Assembly (NCBI RefSeq): GCF_020520425.1
Contig: NC_079488.1
Location: forward strand, 8,781,747 to 8,845,746
Source: Spinacia oleracea
Taxonomy: Eukaryota > Streptophyta > Magnoliopsida > Caryophyllales > Amaranthaceae
Length of the DNA stretch: 64,000 bases
Reading direction: 5' to 3'
The translations under genes were made by a program, and so were the position numbers. The first letter of the stretch is position 1. Each line of letters starts with the position of its first letter. The notes under the pieces were generated by a model. The model was given only the letters and a program-made list of their open reading frames with translations. It ran no database searches and was not told the DNA's origin. Of the stretch, positions 52,701 through 63,936 are shown piece after piece.

Positions 52701-54152
52701 CCTCCCCCCAATATAAACCATATCACCTTGCACAACCCATTCACCACCATGATGCACATATATGCAAGGGTTCAAAGTCAAATCATCAACATCATCTGAT
52801 CAAAGTTAAAACAATATCAATTAAAAGAACAAAACTTTAAGAAATCAAACCAAATGAAAGCTTGAATAACAACACAAGAGATAACAAAAGGAAACAGTTA
52901 TCTTCATTCATTCATCATGATCATTCCATTTGAATTTACAAAAGGGTAGGCTTCAACCCTTACATTACAACCTCAATCCACTATTGAGGGAGAAGCCTAC
53001 GGTTAAGTATAAACTACTGTCATAGCAGTGACAAATACCAAAAACCAACATTTGTCACCTTCCACAAAAACCAACATTGCAATGACAGTAGTAATGTAAT
53101 TGTCCTTGAAAATTAAAAATAAAAAAAGCTATAAACAAGCTGGATCAACAAAAGCTTGACAAAAGAGGGGCCACCACCAGCGCCACCACCACCCACCCTG
53201 CATGGCCTCCACCACCAGCTACTCCTCCTCTTCCTTGAAAAGGAGGGGGAAGCCGTCAAAGTAGACGGTCATGTCCTTGTCCAACCAGGCGTGGAAGTCA
53301 CGACCATCATTGTCAATGATGTCCATGATGACCCACTCACGCAGCCATGCACGGTAGCATCCTTGAGGGTAGTGGTATGGGAGGCGGTACCGCAGCTTGG
53401 CCCACCGACGCCACTGCTTGCACACACTCTGCACAGCAGACTGCCCCTCCCAGTCCAGCCTGGGGAAGATCTGGGTGATTAGAATGTCCTGATGATGGCA
53501 AAGGGGGTGTGCCTCCCTTAAAGCATGGGCTCCTAAAGTCAAAGTAACGGCCAAAGTCAATAAAACAGTAAGTAAACCCTAATTATTATACGGAATCTAG
53601 ATTAAAATACTTCTAAATTAAGAAACAATAGTTTAAAGAAACACCATTTTCAAGAAAATGCAAGCATCAATTCGAATTAATCAAACTTTGTTTTTTATTT
53701 AAGTGAATCAAAAACAGTAAGTGAAACCCTAATTACTACAAAATCTAGTTTAAATTAATTCCAAGTTAGGCAACAATTGTATAATTTAACATATTAAACA
53801 CCATTTTCAAGAACATGCAAGCATCAATTCGAATTAAATATTGGAAAGTAAAAACGGACGAAACCCTAATTCCAACTTCAATTGATAAATTATGCGAAAT
53901 CAGCCCACGATTGTTTAAATTAACATATAAAACACCACAATCAAGAACATGCATGCACCAATTTTGGGAAAAAGTTACTTAACAAAAAAGCCCTAATTTA
54001 TCATGGCTCAACTGCAAACATTTATTGAAAAAACCGACAAATTGAATGAAAATACCTTCGTCCCATCTGGATATTCTTGTTCTTGTTCTCTTCCTGGTGA
54101 GAGCTTCCCACTTGGAATCAGCAGACCTTTTGTTTGATACGCAAGAACCCAT
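49800..54152 (-). CDS. MURA/MuDR-type MULE transposase, 3 exons (MULE-2)
   Basis: Exons 54152-54056, 52795-50094 and 50003-49800 join in phase to 1000 residues. Exon 1 codes for a basic start with RKRTRTR, like a nuclear localisation signal. Exon 2 holds the N-terminal domain (YVHHGGEWVVQGDMVYIGG), an acidic linker and a MuDR DNA-binding domain (FENPKTFRKAIIDYSIDKGR). The DDE core has SLDGCFLKG, FMSDQQKG and the MSEVFNAYI Glu. The SWIM finger (CSCNAWQVSGIPCKH) and CCHC knuckle (CSLCGVIGHNKRGC) follow. Exon 3 adds a Gln/Pro-rich tail. Intron 1 (1260 bp) contains an F-box-like exon described separately. No internal stop or frameshift is seen, so it may be functional. Confidence 0.88.
53219..53532 (-). 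CDS. F-box-like exon inside the first transposase intron of MULE-2
   Basis: 314 bp from a TTTAG acceptor to a TAG stop. The frame reads HHQDILITQIFPRLDWEGQS, then AVQSVCKQWRRWA, which resembles an F-box (the Skp1-binding motif of SCF ubiquitin ligases), followed by about 60 residues ending in an acidic run. It has no ATG of its own in frame at the start. However, transposase exon 1 ends one base into a codon and this exon begins with two bases, so splicing them gives an open 136-residue protein. The area 53156-53530 is clearly more GC-rich than its neighbours, as in captured host gene pieces. No transcript evidence. Confidence 0.55.
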
Positions 54153-54500
54153 TTTTTTGCAGAAAACTCAGAGTAATAACTTCTAATTCTCTTAAGTGTT
54201 TGAGTGAGTAAATGGCAAAAAGACAACTGAGAGTGAAAATGGGGGGGGACCATATAAATAGGAAGTGAAAAGGGGGGAAATAGGGTTGGGAACAGTAAAA
54301 AATTACCGCCAAAACATTATTAGGAAGGAACCAGAAAAAACGAGGGAAGTTGGAAGGGTTTCCACGTGTACACATTGAAAAAGTAAGTTGAAAAGGCTAA
54401 GTGATTGGAAAACGCTTATTTTCATCAAAATCATCTGTTTTCAATCATTAATCTACGTGTATATTAATTCTCCTTTTATTTTAATAATTTTTAATATTAT

Positions 54501-54646
54501 TAAATGCATTTTAACGGACGTTAGTGACGGAAAACAAAAAGCAGCGTTTTCCATCCATTTTGAGGGACCTAAATGCTCCTTTTGAAACTTGAGGGACCTA
54601 ACTGCTCCTTTTGGCAAAGTTTAGGGACCTTCAGTACAGTTTACTC
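54501..54646 (-). repeat. right terminal inverted repeat of MULE-2
   Basis: 146 bp, reverse complement of the left repeat apart from the outer block and one short block. Likely promoter for the transposase. Confidence 0.92.
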
Positions 54647-54659
54647 TATGTCAGTCTTA

Positions 54660-54907
54660 CTCTCTCTGTATTTTAAAAAGAGATACATTTTTTTTTGACA
54701 AGTTTTAGTCCCCGCATCCATTATATTACTCCGTAATATTTCTCTTTTTTTGTGGCCTCCACACTTACTTACATCATCTTGTTTCTATAATAAATAATTC
54801 ACCCACTATCTCACTTTCATCTTATTTTAATAAATTCAACTCACTCTCCTAAAACTATGTGCCTGTCAAAATGTATCTTTTTTTTTTTTTTTTTTTTATG
54901 GAGGGAG
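54660..54907. mobile_element. Stowaway MITE abutting MULE-2
   Basis: CTCTCTCTGTATTTTAAAAAG ... ATGGAGGGAG with TA at 54658 and 54908. It starts 3 bases after the target duplication of MULE-2. Contains a T run of about 20 near 54880. Confidence 0.82.
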
Positions 54908-55754
54908 TATTAAAGAGTAAAGACCTATCCCAATTGAAATGTATTTAACCCGACTCAAATTTAAATTAGTAGGAGTCTAGTAAAGTCCAAACCAGGTGAG
55001 ATTAGTCATAAATTGACAAATAAATAAAGTAATCCACACACACGAACGTGTAATGTGCAAACAAAGTCACTGTAAAACAAACTTTACAAAAAGCAACTAA
55101 CAAAAAATAAAAACAGAGCAATCAAAACAAACCAACAAACAAACAAACAGTAATCTGACTAATAAACTCACAGTAATAAAAGTTAACCGACCTTATTATT
55201 TCATTTCACTAATCAAGCTGTCAGCCTTTCTTTTCCCCCTCTTTCCACCTTTCTTCCCACCCGCACGCGCGCATCTCCCTTCTTCCCCTGTTCATATATA
55301 CTCATTTCCCTTATTCCTTAACCCCATAACACACACACACCCAAAAATAAACTCTTCATTGCATTTTCTCTCTCCTTATTCTAATTTCAAAATCTCCAAC
55401 ACATGTACGTACTCACGACCACTTGCTCATAAAAAAGTCTATTGTATTGTACACTGTTGTGAATTAGGGTGTTGATAAATTAGGACGAAGGTACACCAGA
55501 GTGTTCGTGTTTGTGTTTGTGTTTGTGTTAGATCACATGGTGATGTTTTCTCACTAATTACGCCTTAGTGTGTGCAGCTTTTGACATTCTCTTAGCAGAC
55601 AACTGCTACAATTTCTTTCACATGCTCTCTTCTTATATAGCATGAAAATCTCTCATCTAAGTTCATACTACTAGTACTAGTCTACTACTACTTAACTAGT
55701 TATTGCTAGAGTTATATCAATAACATTGTTCTTGTTGCAACATTGTTAATTAGC
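54908..55754 (+). promoter_or_regulatory. promoter and 5' UTR region of the BIG GRAIN 1-like gene
   Basis: No ORF. A TATA-like TTCATATATACTC lies at about 55290, roughly 465 bp before the start codon, followed by CT/CA-rich sequence typical of plant 5' leaders (ACACACAC near 55332, CTCTCTCC near 55368). A GTGTTTGTGTTT run is at about 55500-55527. Transcript start is not determined. Confidence 0.5.
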
Positions 55755-56999
55755 ATGTCTAAAATTGAGACTACAGTTCACAACAATGTTACACACAAAA
55801 GGAGGGGTAAGAACCCTTCATTCTCCTCCATCCTCCTCGACGCCATTTATCGGTCGATTGACGAGGATGACGACTATCCCCGTACTACCCCTACCTCCCC
55901 CACGAGAAGCATTGTTAACCAAAGTACTGATTGTAATAGTAATGAAGAAGCTGCGAAAAATCGTAGAAATAAAATGAGAAGTGATAGTACCTTGGAGACG
56001 GTTGATCTCCGCCGTGCAATTATGATTGAGTCATGGATGGAGAGACAACAACAACAACCGCAACAGCCGCCGCAGCAACCACCGCAGCGGAAACATTTTC
56101 ATCTAGGCGATGTGATTGATCAGAAGATCAGGATCGTTCGTCAGAAATCTGTTCCCAGTATACCAAGAGTTAATTCAGATGATTCGTCATCGTCGTCGTT
56201 ATGCTTCACGAATCTCAGTACTCCTCGCTCCTCTTCGAGCGATCATTCGTCTTCGAGAATCTTCACGAAGACGAAATCTCGCGCGCTGAAGATCTACGGC
56301 GAACTGAAGAAATCAAAGCAGCAGAACACTTCTCCAGTTTCTCCAGGTAGGAGAATTGCAGCGTTTCTAAATTCAATCTTCAGAAACACAAGCGGTTCTC
56401 CGGTGATAAATTCGCCGGAGATAAAGCTCAATACGCCGGCGAAGACTGCAATGACGGAAACGACGAACTCAACATGTTCGACAGCATCGTCGTTCTCGAG
56501 GTCATGCTTGAGCAACAAAACGCCATCATCGTCGTCGTCCGGGAAATCATCCAGTACTCCAGGAACAAAGCGATCAGTGAGATTCTATCCAGTAAGTGTA
56601 ATTGTCGACGAAGACGGCCATAAATCGTTACAGAAGAACTCGAATCGAGATTTTGAGAAGCTCATATCGAATACACAATTCGGCGGCAAAACCCTAGATC
56701 AGCAGCAGAAACGGAGGAGAGAGAAAGAGATTGACGCATTGATGATGATGATCAAAACGAATTGCGGCAACATTCAACAGCGTCATGTATCGAGTTTGAA
56801 CAAACATTGCGGCGACGACGACGATGATGAAGAAATGGAGGAGGTAGATGATGAAGAAGAAGATGATGATGATGATAATGGAAGTTGTGCGAGCTCAGAT
56901 CTTTTTGAATTGGAAAATTTGAGCTCACTTGGTGTTAGTCGGTATTATGAGGAGTTGCCGGTGTACGGAACTACTAGTTTGGAGAACCTAACGGCTTAA
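55755..56999 (+). CDS. BG1: BIG GRAIN 1-like protein
   Basis: 414 residues, one exon. The rice family member BG1 is a membrane-associated protein that promotes auxin transport and response and increases organ size. Family marks are the N-terminal NPSFSSILLDAIYRSIDE (about 21-38), RKHFHLGDVIDQK with a basic KTKSRALKIYGELKK segment in the middle, and the C-terminal SSDLFELENLSSLG and YYEELPVYGTTS. There is a Gln/Pro run (about 95-108), Ser-rich linkers, and a long Asp/Glu run (about 353-378) encoded by GAT/GAA repeats. I use the ATG at 55755, since the frame upstream has no other ATG. The gene is the only compact, unbroken host gene in the right half of the window. Confidence 0.9.
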   Translation: MSKIETTVHNNVTHKRRGKNPSFSSILLDAIYRSIDEDDDYPRTTPTSPTRSIVNQSTDCNSNEEAAKNRRNKMRSDSTLETVDLRRAIMIESWMERQQQQPQQPPQQPPQRKHFHLGDVIDQKIRIVRQKSVPSIPRVNSDDSSSSSLCFTNLSTPRSSSSDHSSSRIFTKTKSRALKIYGELKKSKQQNTSPVSPGRRIAAFLNSIFRNTSGSPVINSPEIKLNTPAKTAMTETTNSTCSTASSFSRSCLSNKTPSSSSSGKSSSTPGTKRSVRFYPVSVIVDEDGHKSLQKNSNRDFEKLISNTQFGGKTLDQQQKRRREKEIDALMMMIKTNCGNIQQRHVSSLNKHCGDDDDDEEMEEVDDEEEDDDDDNGSCASSDLFELENLSSLGVSRYYEELPVYGTTSLENLTA

Positions 57000-57411
57000 T
57001 TATAATTATTTTTAATTATTATTTCTTAATTCAGTTGTTTTTTCTTTTATTTATTTGATTTAGGGTTTAAGTTTAGGATGTGAATGTAATTGATGGTGTT
57101 TGGAAGTTGATAAATATATTAACTTTGGTTTAAATTAATGAGAAATCACAAGGCTTTTTCATTTGATCTTGAATAAGATCGAACTAGTGGGGAAATAAAT
57201 GAGAACAGGCTAATTTGTTACGATAATAGTTTTAAATCTGACGTAACTTTGAATCCTTATTGTTTTATCACAATAAAGTCTTGGATGACAATACATCGTT
57301 ACACTACTATGTAGTATGCCAAATGACCATTACAATAGTTTGTTCTAATAGCTACTCCGTAGTAATCAAATATTCAAATCCAAATTCTCGATCTAAATTT
57401 TAACTCGTACT
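57000..57411. other. 3' flank of the BIG GRAIN 1-like gene
   Basis: Short AT-rich 3' UTR-like sequence; no certain polyadenylation signal beyond AATTAATGAG-type A/T runs near 57135. No further gene. Confidence 0.5.
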
Positions 57412-57419
57412 CTATCGAG

Positions 57420-57828
57420 CAGGGCAGGCTAAAGGGAGGTCCAGGCGTACCTACAACATTGGGCCACAAAATTTTGGGCCTGGACAAGAATTATGTTGGT
57501 TAAACCCCCAAGAACAAATATTATATATTTCACATGCACCTGCTTTGTTATGTATTATATAATCTTTGTTTAGTTGGTAAGGACTCGTAAATGTGGTAGC
57601 CAAGACCAGGTTTCAATTCTTCACTTGCCCCCTTTTTTATTTTATTTTTCCATGTCCATCACACATAAAACGTTAAACCATATTGTTAATTTGACACTAT
57701 ATTTTATATAAATAAAACAATATTAATATGATATTTTGTGTTTTACATTAAATAATTGCCCATAAAAACTATAGAGCACAATATCTGTATTTTAGCACAG
57801 GACCTCCAAATTGCCAGAGACGGCCCTG
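57420..57828. mobile_element. hAT MITE with 8-bp target duplication CTATCGAG
   Basis: 409 bp. Left end CAGGGCAGGCTAAAGGG, right end GAGACGGCCCTG. Perfect CTATCGAG copies flank it (57412-57419 and 57829-57836). Related to 33709-34146. Confidence 0.9.
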
Positions 57829-58129
57829 CTATCGAGTAATTGATTTTTACATAACTCCCATACCATCCTGTCAAAAAAATTCTCATGCCATGCGTTGCAT
57901 TGCATGCACTATATATCTTGACCATGTTTAATTTATCTATGCACATACAAATTGAGAAAAAAAGACACACTAAGGTTGTTTTTTCAACTCTTCAATCTTG
58001 TAAACTTCTTGTATTTTTTTTATTTTTTTTAAAAAAATGATCCTAAACCATCCGTGTTGGTTATTTAAAAATTTATTATTATATACTCCGTTAAACGTTA
58101 ACAATAGAGTTACTTATTTATTTATTTTT

Positions 58130-59425
58130 CGGTTTTTTCATGAAATACCCCTGAAGTTTCACGAAACGCACCAAATACACCTGCGCGTTTCAAAATACAT
58201 AATATACCCCTATTTAAACTTATTTGCACCAAATGCCCCTAGACTTAACGGAAGTCTAACTCCGTTAACATTAACTCTTGATTAATCTAACTAATCCTAA
58301 ATTAACCCTAATTAACTACTGATTAGCCTAATTAATCCTATTTAACACCTAATGAACCCTAATTAACTCAAAATTCCCTCTCTCCTCTCAATCTCACATC
58401 TCCTTTTTCTGGGTATCAAAATGGTGAACCCATCTTCGTCAAACTTCAATTGCTAACTCAAATCCCAAAATATTTGAACCCAGATTTTCGAGTGAATTGA
58501 AATCGTGAATTGAAGTTTGATGAAACCGTGCACGTACCCGTATCAATTTTGTGCGGCCACACATGAACATTGTGTTGCCCCTATTTCTGGGCTGATTTTT
58601 TTGCGAATTTGGGGGGTTGGATTCGAAGGACGAAGAACAAAGTTGCACAACAACATGGAACAAACAACCCCTATTTTTCTGGGCTAATTCATTTTTGCGA
58701 CGGGGCTGTTCGACGGGGGAGGGAACAAAATAGGGCAGCAGCAGCACATAAGAGGAGGAATATGAGCTCCGATTAGGGAGGGGGGTATAGCGCAGAGAAG
58801 ATAGATTAGAGAGAAATTAGAAATTGGAATCGGTAGCTAGAATTTCAGTTTAGAGTTGGAGATTTTTCTTGCTTCTTCCTTCTTCTCATTTTTTATTCTT
58901 GAGTATTCTGATTTTGTTCAAAAATAGCAGCAACAGCGTATGTAAAGGGACAGCAACAACTGTTAAGGTAGATTAGAGCACTTTGGAGTTCAAATTTGTG
59001 TTGGATTTTAGTTTTCTGGGATTGGAATTCAGAAACTTTCAGTTTCTTTTTCTCTCTCCCTTAGTTCTGTTCTTTATTTTCAGAATATTGGTTCTTCAAT
59101 TTTGGGCTTCAAATTCAATTATTAATGGTATAATTAACTCTCTCTTTTATTCTTTAATTCTCTCTTTAATTGGTTGTCCATAGTTTTTGATTAGTTTATG
59201 CTTGATTTTGTGATTTGAATTGTAATTAGGTTATTTGTTAGCTAGAGTTAATTAGAGGCAATTAGAGGTTAATACTAACGGAGTTAACAGCCGTTAGTCA
59301 TTAAGGACATTTAAGGGCATTTGATGCATTTTTTTTAAAAAAAGGGGGTATATTATGTATTTTGAAACGCGCAGGTGTATTTGGTGCGTTTCGTGAAACC
59401 TCGGGGACATTTCATGAAAAAACCG
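58130..59425. mobile_element. non-autonomous MULE (MULE-4)
   Basis: 1296 bp. Inverted ends of about 80 bp begin CGGTTTTTTCATGAAA and share GTTTCACGAAACGCACCAAA. A perfect 9-bp duplication TTTATTTTT flanks it (58121-58129 and 59426-59434). The interior contains pyrimidine-rich leader-like sequence and no long ORF on either strand that I can assign. Confidence 0.88.
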
Positions 59426-59615
59426 TTTATTTTTTAAAAAGGATCGAAAAGTAACTAAATTTGTTGTTAATTAATCACCAACAAACGATGGCTCTACAAC
59501 ATCCATCAATTGAAGCTAACATTTTAGACAAGAAAGAGAGGAGAAAAGAAAAGAATTTGATTGAACTACTTTTTATTTAATTGTAATATTTACTGAGCCT
59601 TTTTCGGAATTTATA

Positions 59616-61631
59616 TCTATATAATATACTAAAAGAGAGGAAATCAATGTGGTGATGACAAATGTCACTCATTGATTGGCCTCTCTTTTAATATTAATTA
59701 ATTAAACTTAAAAAATTGAAACAAAATAATATCTTGACTTTATTACTAAGTTTACGAATTACATACTCATTAAAATTTAGCAAAAAAATATTGTAAGAAT
59801 TATTTCCATATTGAAATATTCTACGTGTTCTAACACTAATATATACGGAGTAACACAATACTATGCCTAATACAGTAATACTTAACGCATAATATCTCAT
59901 GTCCAATATTTCAAGCCTAATATCTTAGACTGCCTAACATAATTTCATCTTAGTATATCTTATATATATGATATAATGTCGGAATTTGTATTGTAACGAG
60001 AAGACAAAATATTTTATGTACAATTAATTTATTAAATTTATAACATTTACTCTCTCAGTCTCTTTTTGTTCTTTACGTATTCCGTTTAGGGTGTCTCATT
60101 TTGTTCTTTACACAGAGAATCTTCCCTTTTATATCATCACATAAATGCCTTAATATTCTGTCAAAAATTATGCCTAAGCGGCTAAGCCTAACCATCTTAC
60201 ACTGTCTAACATAATTTCATCTTAGTATATTTTATTTAAATGATATAACGCCAGGATTTTTATATTAAACGAGAAGAAAAGATATTTTATGTACAATTAA
60301 TTTATTAAATTTATAACAGTGTACTCTCTCCCTCTCTTTTTGTTCTTTACGTATTTCGTTTAGGGTGTCTCATTTTGTTCTTTACACTGAGAATCATCTC
60401 TTAATATTTTCTATTATTGATATATCGATTTGACTAAAATATTTCCAAAATAATTTTGAAAATAATATTTCGTTTAGGGTGTCTCATTTTGTTCTTTACA
60501 CTGAGAATCATCCCTTAATATTTTCTATTATTGATATACCGATTTGACTAAAATATTTCCAAAATAATTTAGAACAAATTATTATTATTATGTGATATCT
60601 ATTATTGTCCTATTATGTAATCCAATAGTTTCTCCCTTTAAAAACCATTTATTCAAAATGATAGAAAAATAAAATAAATAAATTATATATATTTTAGGGA
60701 AAAGGGTTTTTTGCGGGGATGGGTATTATACTAAAACAACTAAATTGTCGAAGACGCCAAAACATAGTTTTGCAACTTAAAACTCTTTTACAAAAAAAAA
60801 GTTGAATCTAGGAGTGACTTTACACAGGTGGGTGATGGAGCGTGGATAAATTTATTTTGTACACGACCTCTCGAGACGGGGATTGGAAGGGGTGGGTAGG
60901 CGTAAGTTGATCAAATAATGAGGTAAATAAGGCGAGTATTAAGTGGGTATGACTACCGAAAGAAAGGTGGATGAGATAACTTTGTCTGACAGGGGGGTGA
61001 TGAATGGGGATGAAAAAATTTGTCCATGTACCATTATTGGTTTACTTTTTTTAATAAATAAGATACGGAAATGGGCAATAACAAATTTATCCTTCATTGT
61101 TTTAATTAGGAGAATATCTGGTGAGTGAGAGAGCGAGGGTGTATTTTATTTTTTACCCCTCCAAACGGGGATAGAGGAGTGGGTACCATTTCTATCGTGA
61201 ATTGTGAGGATGGGGATGAGAATATTTAGGCTGGTACGGGGGTGGAGGTCCCACCCCGCCTCAAAGTCGTCTCTACCTAAATAAAGTAAATGAATGCGTA
61301 GATGTTAAGTGATCGGGTAATGAAGTAGATGGGTTACGTGAGTATGAAGTGAGTATGACTATCAAAGTGAAATGGCGGATGGCGTACAACTACTTAATGC
61401 TTGACAGAGATGATAAAAGAATATGGAAATAATTTTGATTATGTACCCTTATTTGTTTTAAAAAATTTAATAAATAAATACGAATGGGAAAATAACAAAT
61501 TTATCAATTCAATTTTAATTAGGAGAATATTTATAAGTTTTATTTCGATGATAAATGTCTGCCACTATAGTTTAGATTTCATATGATTTTATTTAGATTA
61601 TAAACCGTGCATCGCACGGGTATTATACTAG
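59616..61631 (+). mobile_element. non-autonomous Helitron (Helitron-2)
   Basis: 2016 bp. Starts TCTATATAATATACTAAAAG after a host A; ends in hairpin CCGTGC-ATC-GCACGG (61605-61619), GTATTATA, then CTAG before a host T. No Rep/helicase. Inside, GTTTAGGGTGTCTCATTTTG occurs three times (60087, 60359, 60474), and about 250 bp at 60900-61130 has a diverged second copy at 61290-61540. Confidence 0.83.
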
Positions 61632-61735
61632 TATTATACTAAAAGAGAGGAAATCAATGTGGTGATGACAAATGTCACTCATTGATTCGCCTCTCCTTTA
61701 ATATAAGTTATTAAACTTTAAAAAAAAAAAATACA
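61632..61735 (+). mobile_element. second Helitron 5' end abutting Helitron-2
   Basis: From TATTATACTAAAAGAGAGG onward it matches the head of Helitron-2 for about 95 bases. It starts directly at the T after the CTAG of Helitron-2. No matching 3' end is evident before 62155, so it is probably truncated. Confidence 0.6.
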
Positions 61736-62155
61736 ACATCAAATATTTTACAACCCTATAAATCCATAATCTCCCTTAAATATATACAGATTCCGTAATA
61801 TCAAATGGTTAATGGCTTTTTACCAAATATATATGCTATATACTAAAATACAAGAAGATCGTTCATGGCTAACACATGTCTATAATTAAAACAATATTCA
61901 CTTAAATATTATCTAGAAATTTATGTTAATTTATAATTATTCCTAAATTATATTCACTGTTGCGGGATCTTTCATAATTAGAAATAGTTATGAGTTATTA
62001 GTTACACTAAATATGTCAAAGATCTAATTATGTAATAAGTTACGGAGTATTAGTTACACTAAATATGTCAAAGAATATATATCAATCATTCTACGTATAT
62101 GCTGATATGTTTACACAATTAGGAATTCTAACAAAGCTATAAAAGAAACTAAATA
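61736..62155. other. AT-rich region with tandem GGAGTATTAGTTACAC words
   Basis: No gene. AGTTACACTAAATATGTCAAAG occurs twice near 62000 and 62050. A TATATACTAAAATACAAGAAG word near 61839 resembles another Helitron start but has no end. Confidence 0.4.
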
Positions 62156-62412
62156 CTCCCTCTGTTCTCGAATATTAGTCATTTTTGAATTCTTAACACT
62201 ATTTACAATTGAATAGCATCTTCTAATTTCTTTCCAATACATACTTCAAAACACATTCATGTGAGATCTTATTTTTTTCGTCTTAATGTGTATTTTAACA
62301 ATATCAAATAAATACGGAGTATATTTTTTCTAACATACGTATTTGGAGATATTTACGTTGAAATATTGAGTTGAAAAGTCAAAACATTACTAATATTTAA
62401 GAATGGAGGGAG
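62156..62412. mobile_element. Stowaway MITE, family A copy 3
   Basis: CTCCCTCTGTTCTCGAATA ... GAATGGAGGGAG with TA on both sides; reverse orientation relative to 32600 and 34276. Confidence 0.9.
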
Positions 62413-62455
62413 TAAGTACTTTATAGATTACAAAATTGAGATATATTTTTATCGG

Positions 62456-62581
<126 letters not shown>

Positions 62582-62670
62582 GCTACATCACAATTGATGA
62601 TGGAGTGAGTTTGGATTTTAGATTGGGGTGACGACAAAGATAAAGGTAGATGATTAAATAATATTGACTA

Positions 62671-63448
62671 AGGCCCCGTTTAGTTTACTTTATTTCGCAT
62701 GATCTGACCTGATCTGAATTTTATTTTTTCTAATCTGATCTGATGTGAACTGATCTAATTTTTCATAATTAAGATTTAAATAAAAAAATTTATCATTATT
62801 ATATTAAACAATTTACATGTAAACTAAATGATTCAAATTTATAATATTGTTATTGAAATTTTCACATTACTTAATTATTTGACTTTGTTCATGATTTAAC
62901 TATTCCTTATAGTATTAGATAGACCTTGACATGATCTATATAGATCGGTTATGATCTGGACATGATATAAACATATTGGTTATGATCTAGATATATGGGT
63001 TCTGATCCGGATATGTTTTACACATAATTACGTACCCTAAATATATGGGTTCTGATGTGGACATGATCCGACAGATCGGGTTTGATCTAAATATATAATT
63101 TTGATCTGGACATGGCTAGATATATCAGTTCTGATCTGTTCATATGAGTTCTGATCTTAACATAACATGGATAAATTGATTTTGATATGGACATGATCTT
63201 GATAAACTTATTTTGATTGGAACACACGAGTTCTGATTTGAACATGATATGGAGACATGGACAGATTGGTTATAAAATGGATAGATAGATTCTTATTTGG
63301 ACATGATCTGGAGAAATCTATTCTTATTTGTACAAGATCTGGACATATCGATTTTGATCTGAATATATGGTTCGGATTTTGACATAATCTGGATGAATAT
63401 ATCAGTTATCTGGATGATCAGGACATATCAGTTATATATGTCTATAGA

Positions 63449-63536
<88 letters not shown>

Positions 63537-63936
63537 GGTTTTGGTCTGGACAAGCTAGCTGGTTCTGATGTGTACAATTTTTTTATAATCTGCACATGAT
63601 TTGGACATATTAGTTATGATCGTGACAAATCAGTTCTGATCCGGACAAATTGATTAGACACATTAGTTCTAATATGACATGATTTGGATAGATTGGTTCT
63701 GATCTGGACATGATATAGACATATCAGTTCTAATATAGGCAGATTGGTTTTGATATGAATATATGGGTTCTAATCTTGACAGACCGGTTAGACACATCAG
63801 TTCTAATATGGACATCATTTGGATATATTGTTTCTGACCTAGATATGATCTAGACATATCGATTTTGAGCTGGACATAATTTGGACATATCGGTTTTGAT
63901 TTGGACATGATATCGATATTTTCTACACAGATCGGT

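Larger units (their letters stand above)
48775..54646 (-). mobile_element. autonomous MULE (MULE-2) with GRF gene and transposase
   Basis: 5872 bp. Terminal inverted repeats of 146 bp start GAGTAAA; they differ only in the outermost 20 bases and at a short block (GCGTTTGG vs CAAAATGG). A perfect 10-bp target duplication TATGTCAGTC flanks it (48765-48774 and 54647-54656). It carries a GRF gene on + at the left and a MURA transposase on - at the right. Its ends are unrelated to those of MULE-1, so it is a different family with the same design. Confidence 0.93.

Noticed and set aside
54008-54375. Two - strand ORFs near the right end of MULE-2
   Set aside because: Out of frame with transposase exon 1 (54152-54056), which is the phase-correct reading.
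58439-58776. Overlapping ORFs of 102 and 68 codons on opposite strands in MULE-4
   Set aside because: No recognisable domain, low-complexity stretches, and no splice or start context; probably leader sequence.
63393-63599. ORF rich in Ile-Tyr repeats
   Set aside because: It is a translation of the TA microsatellite.
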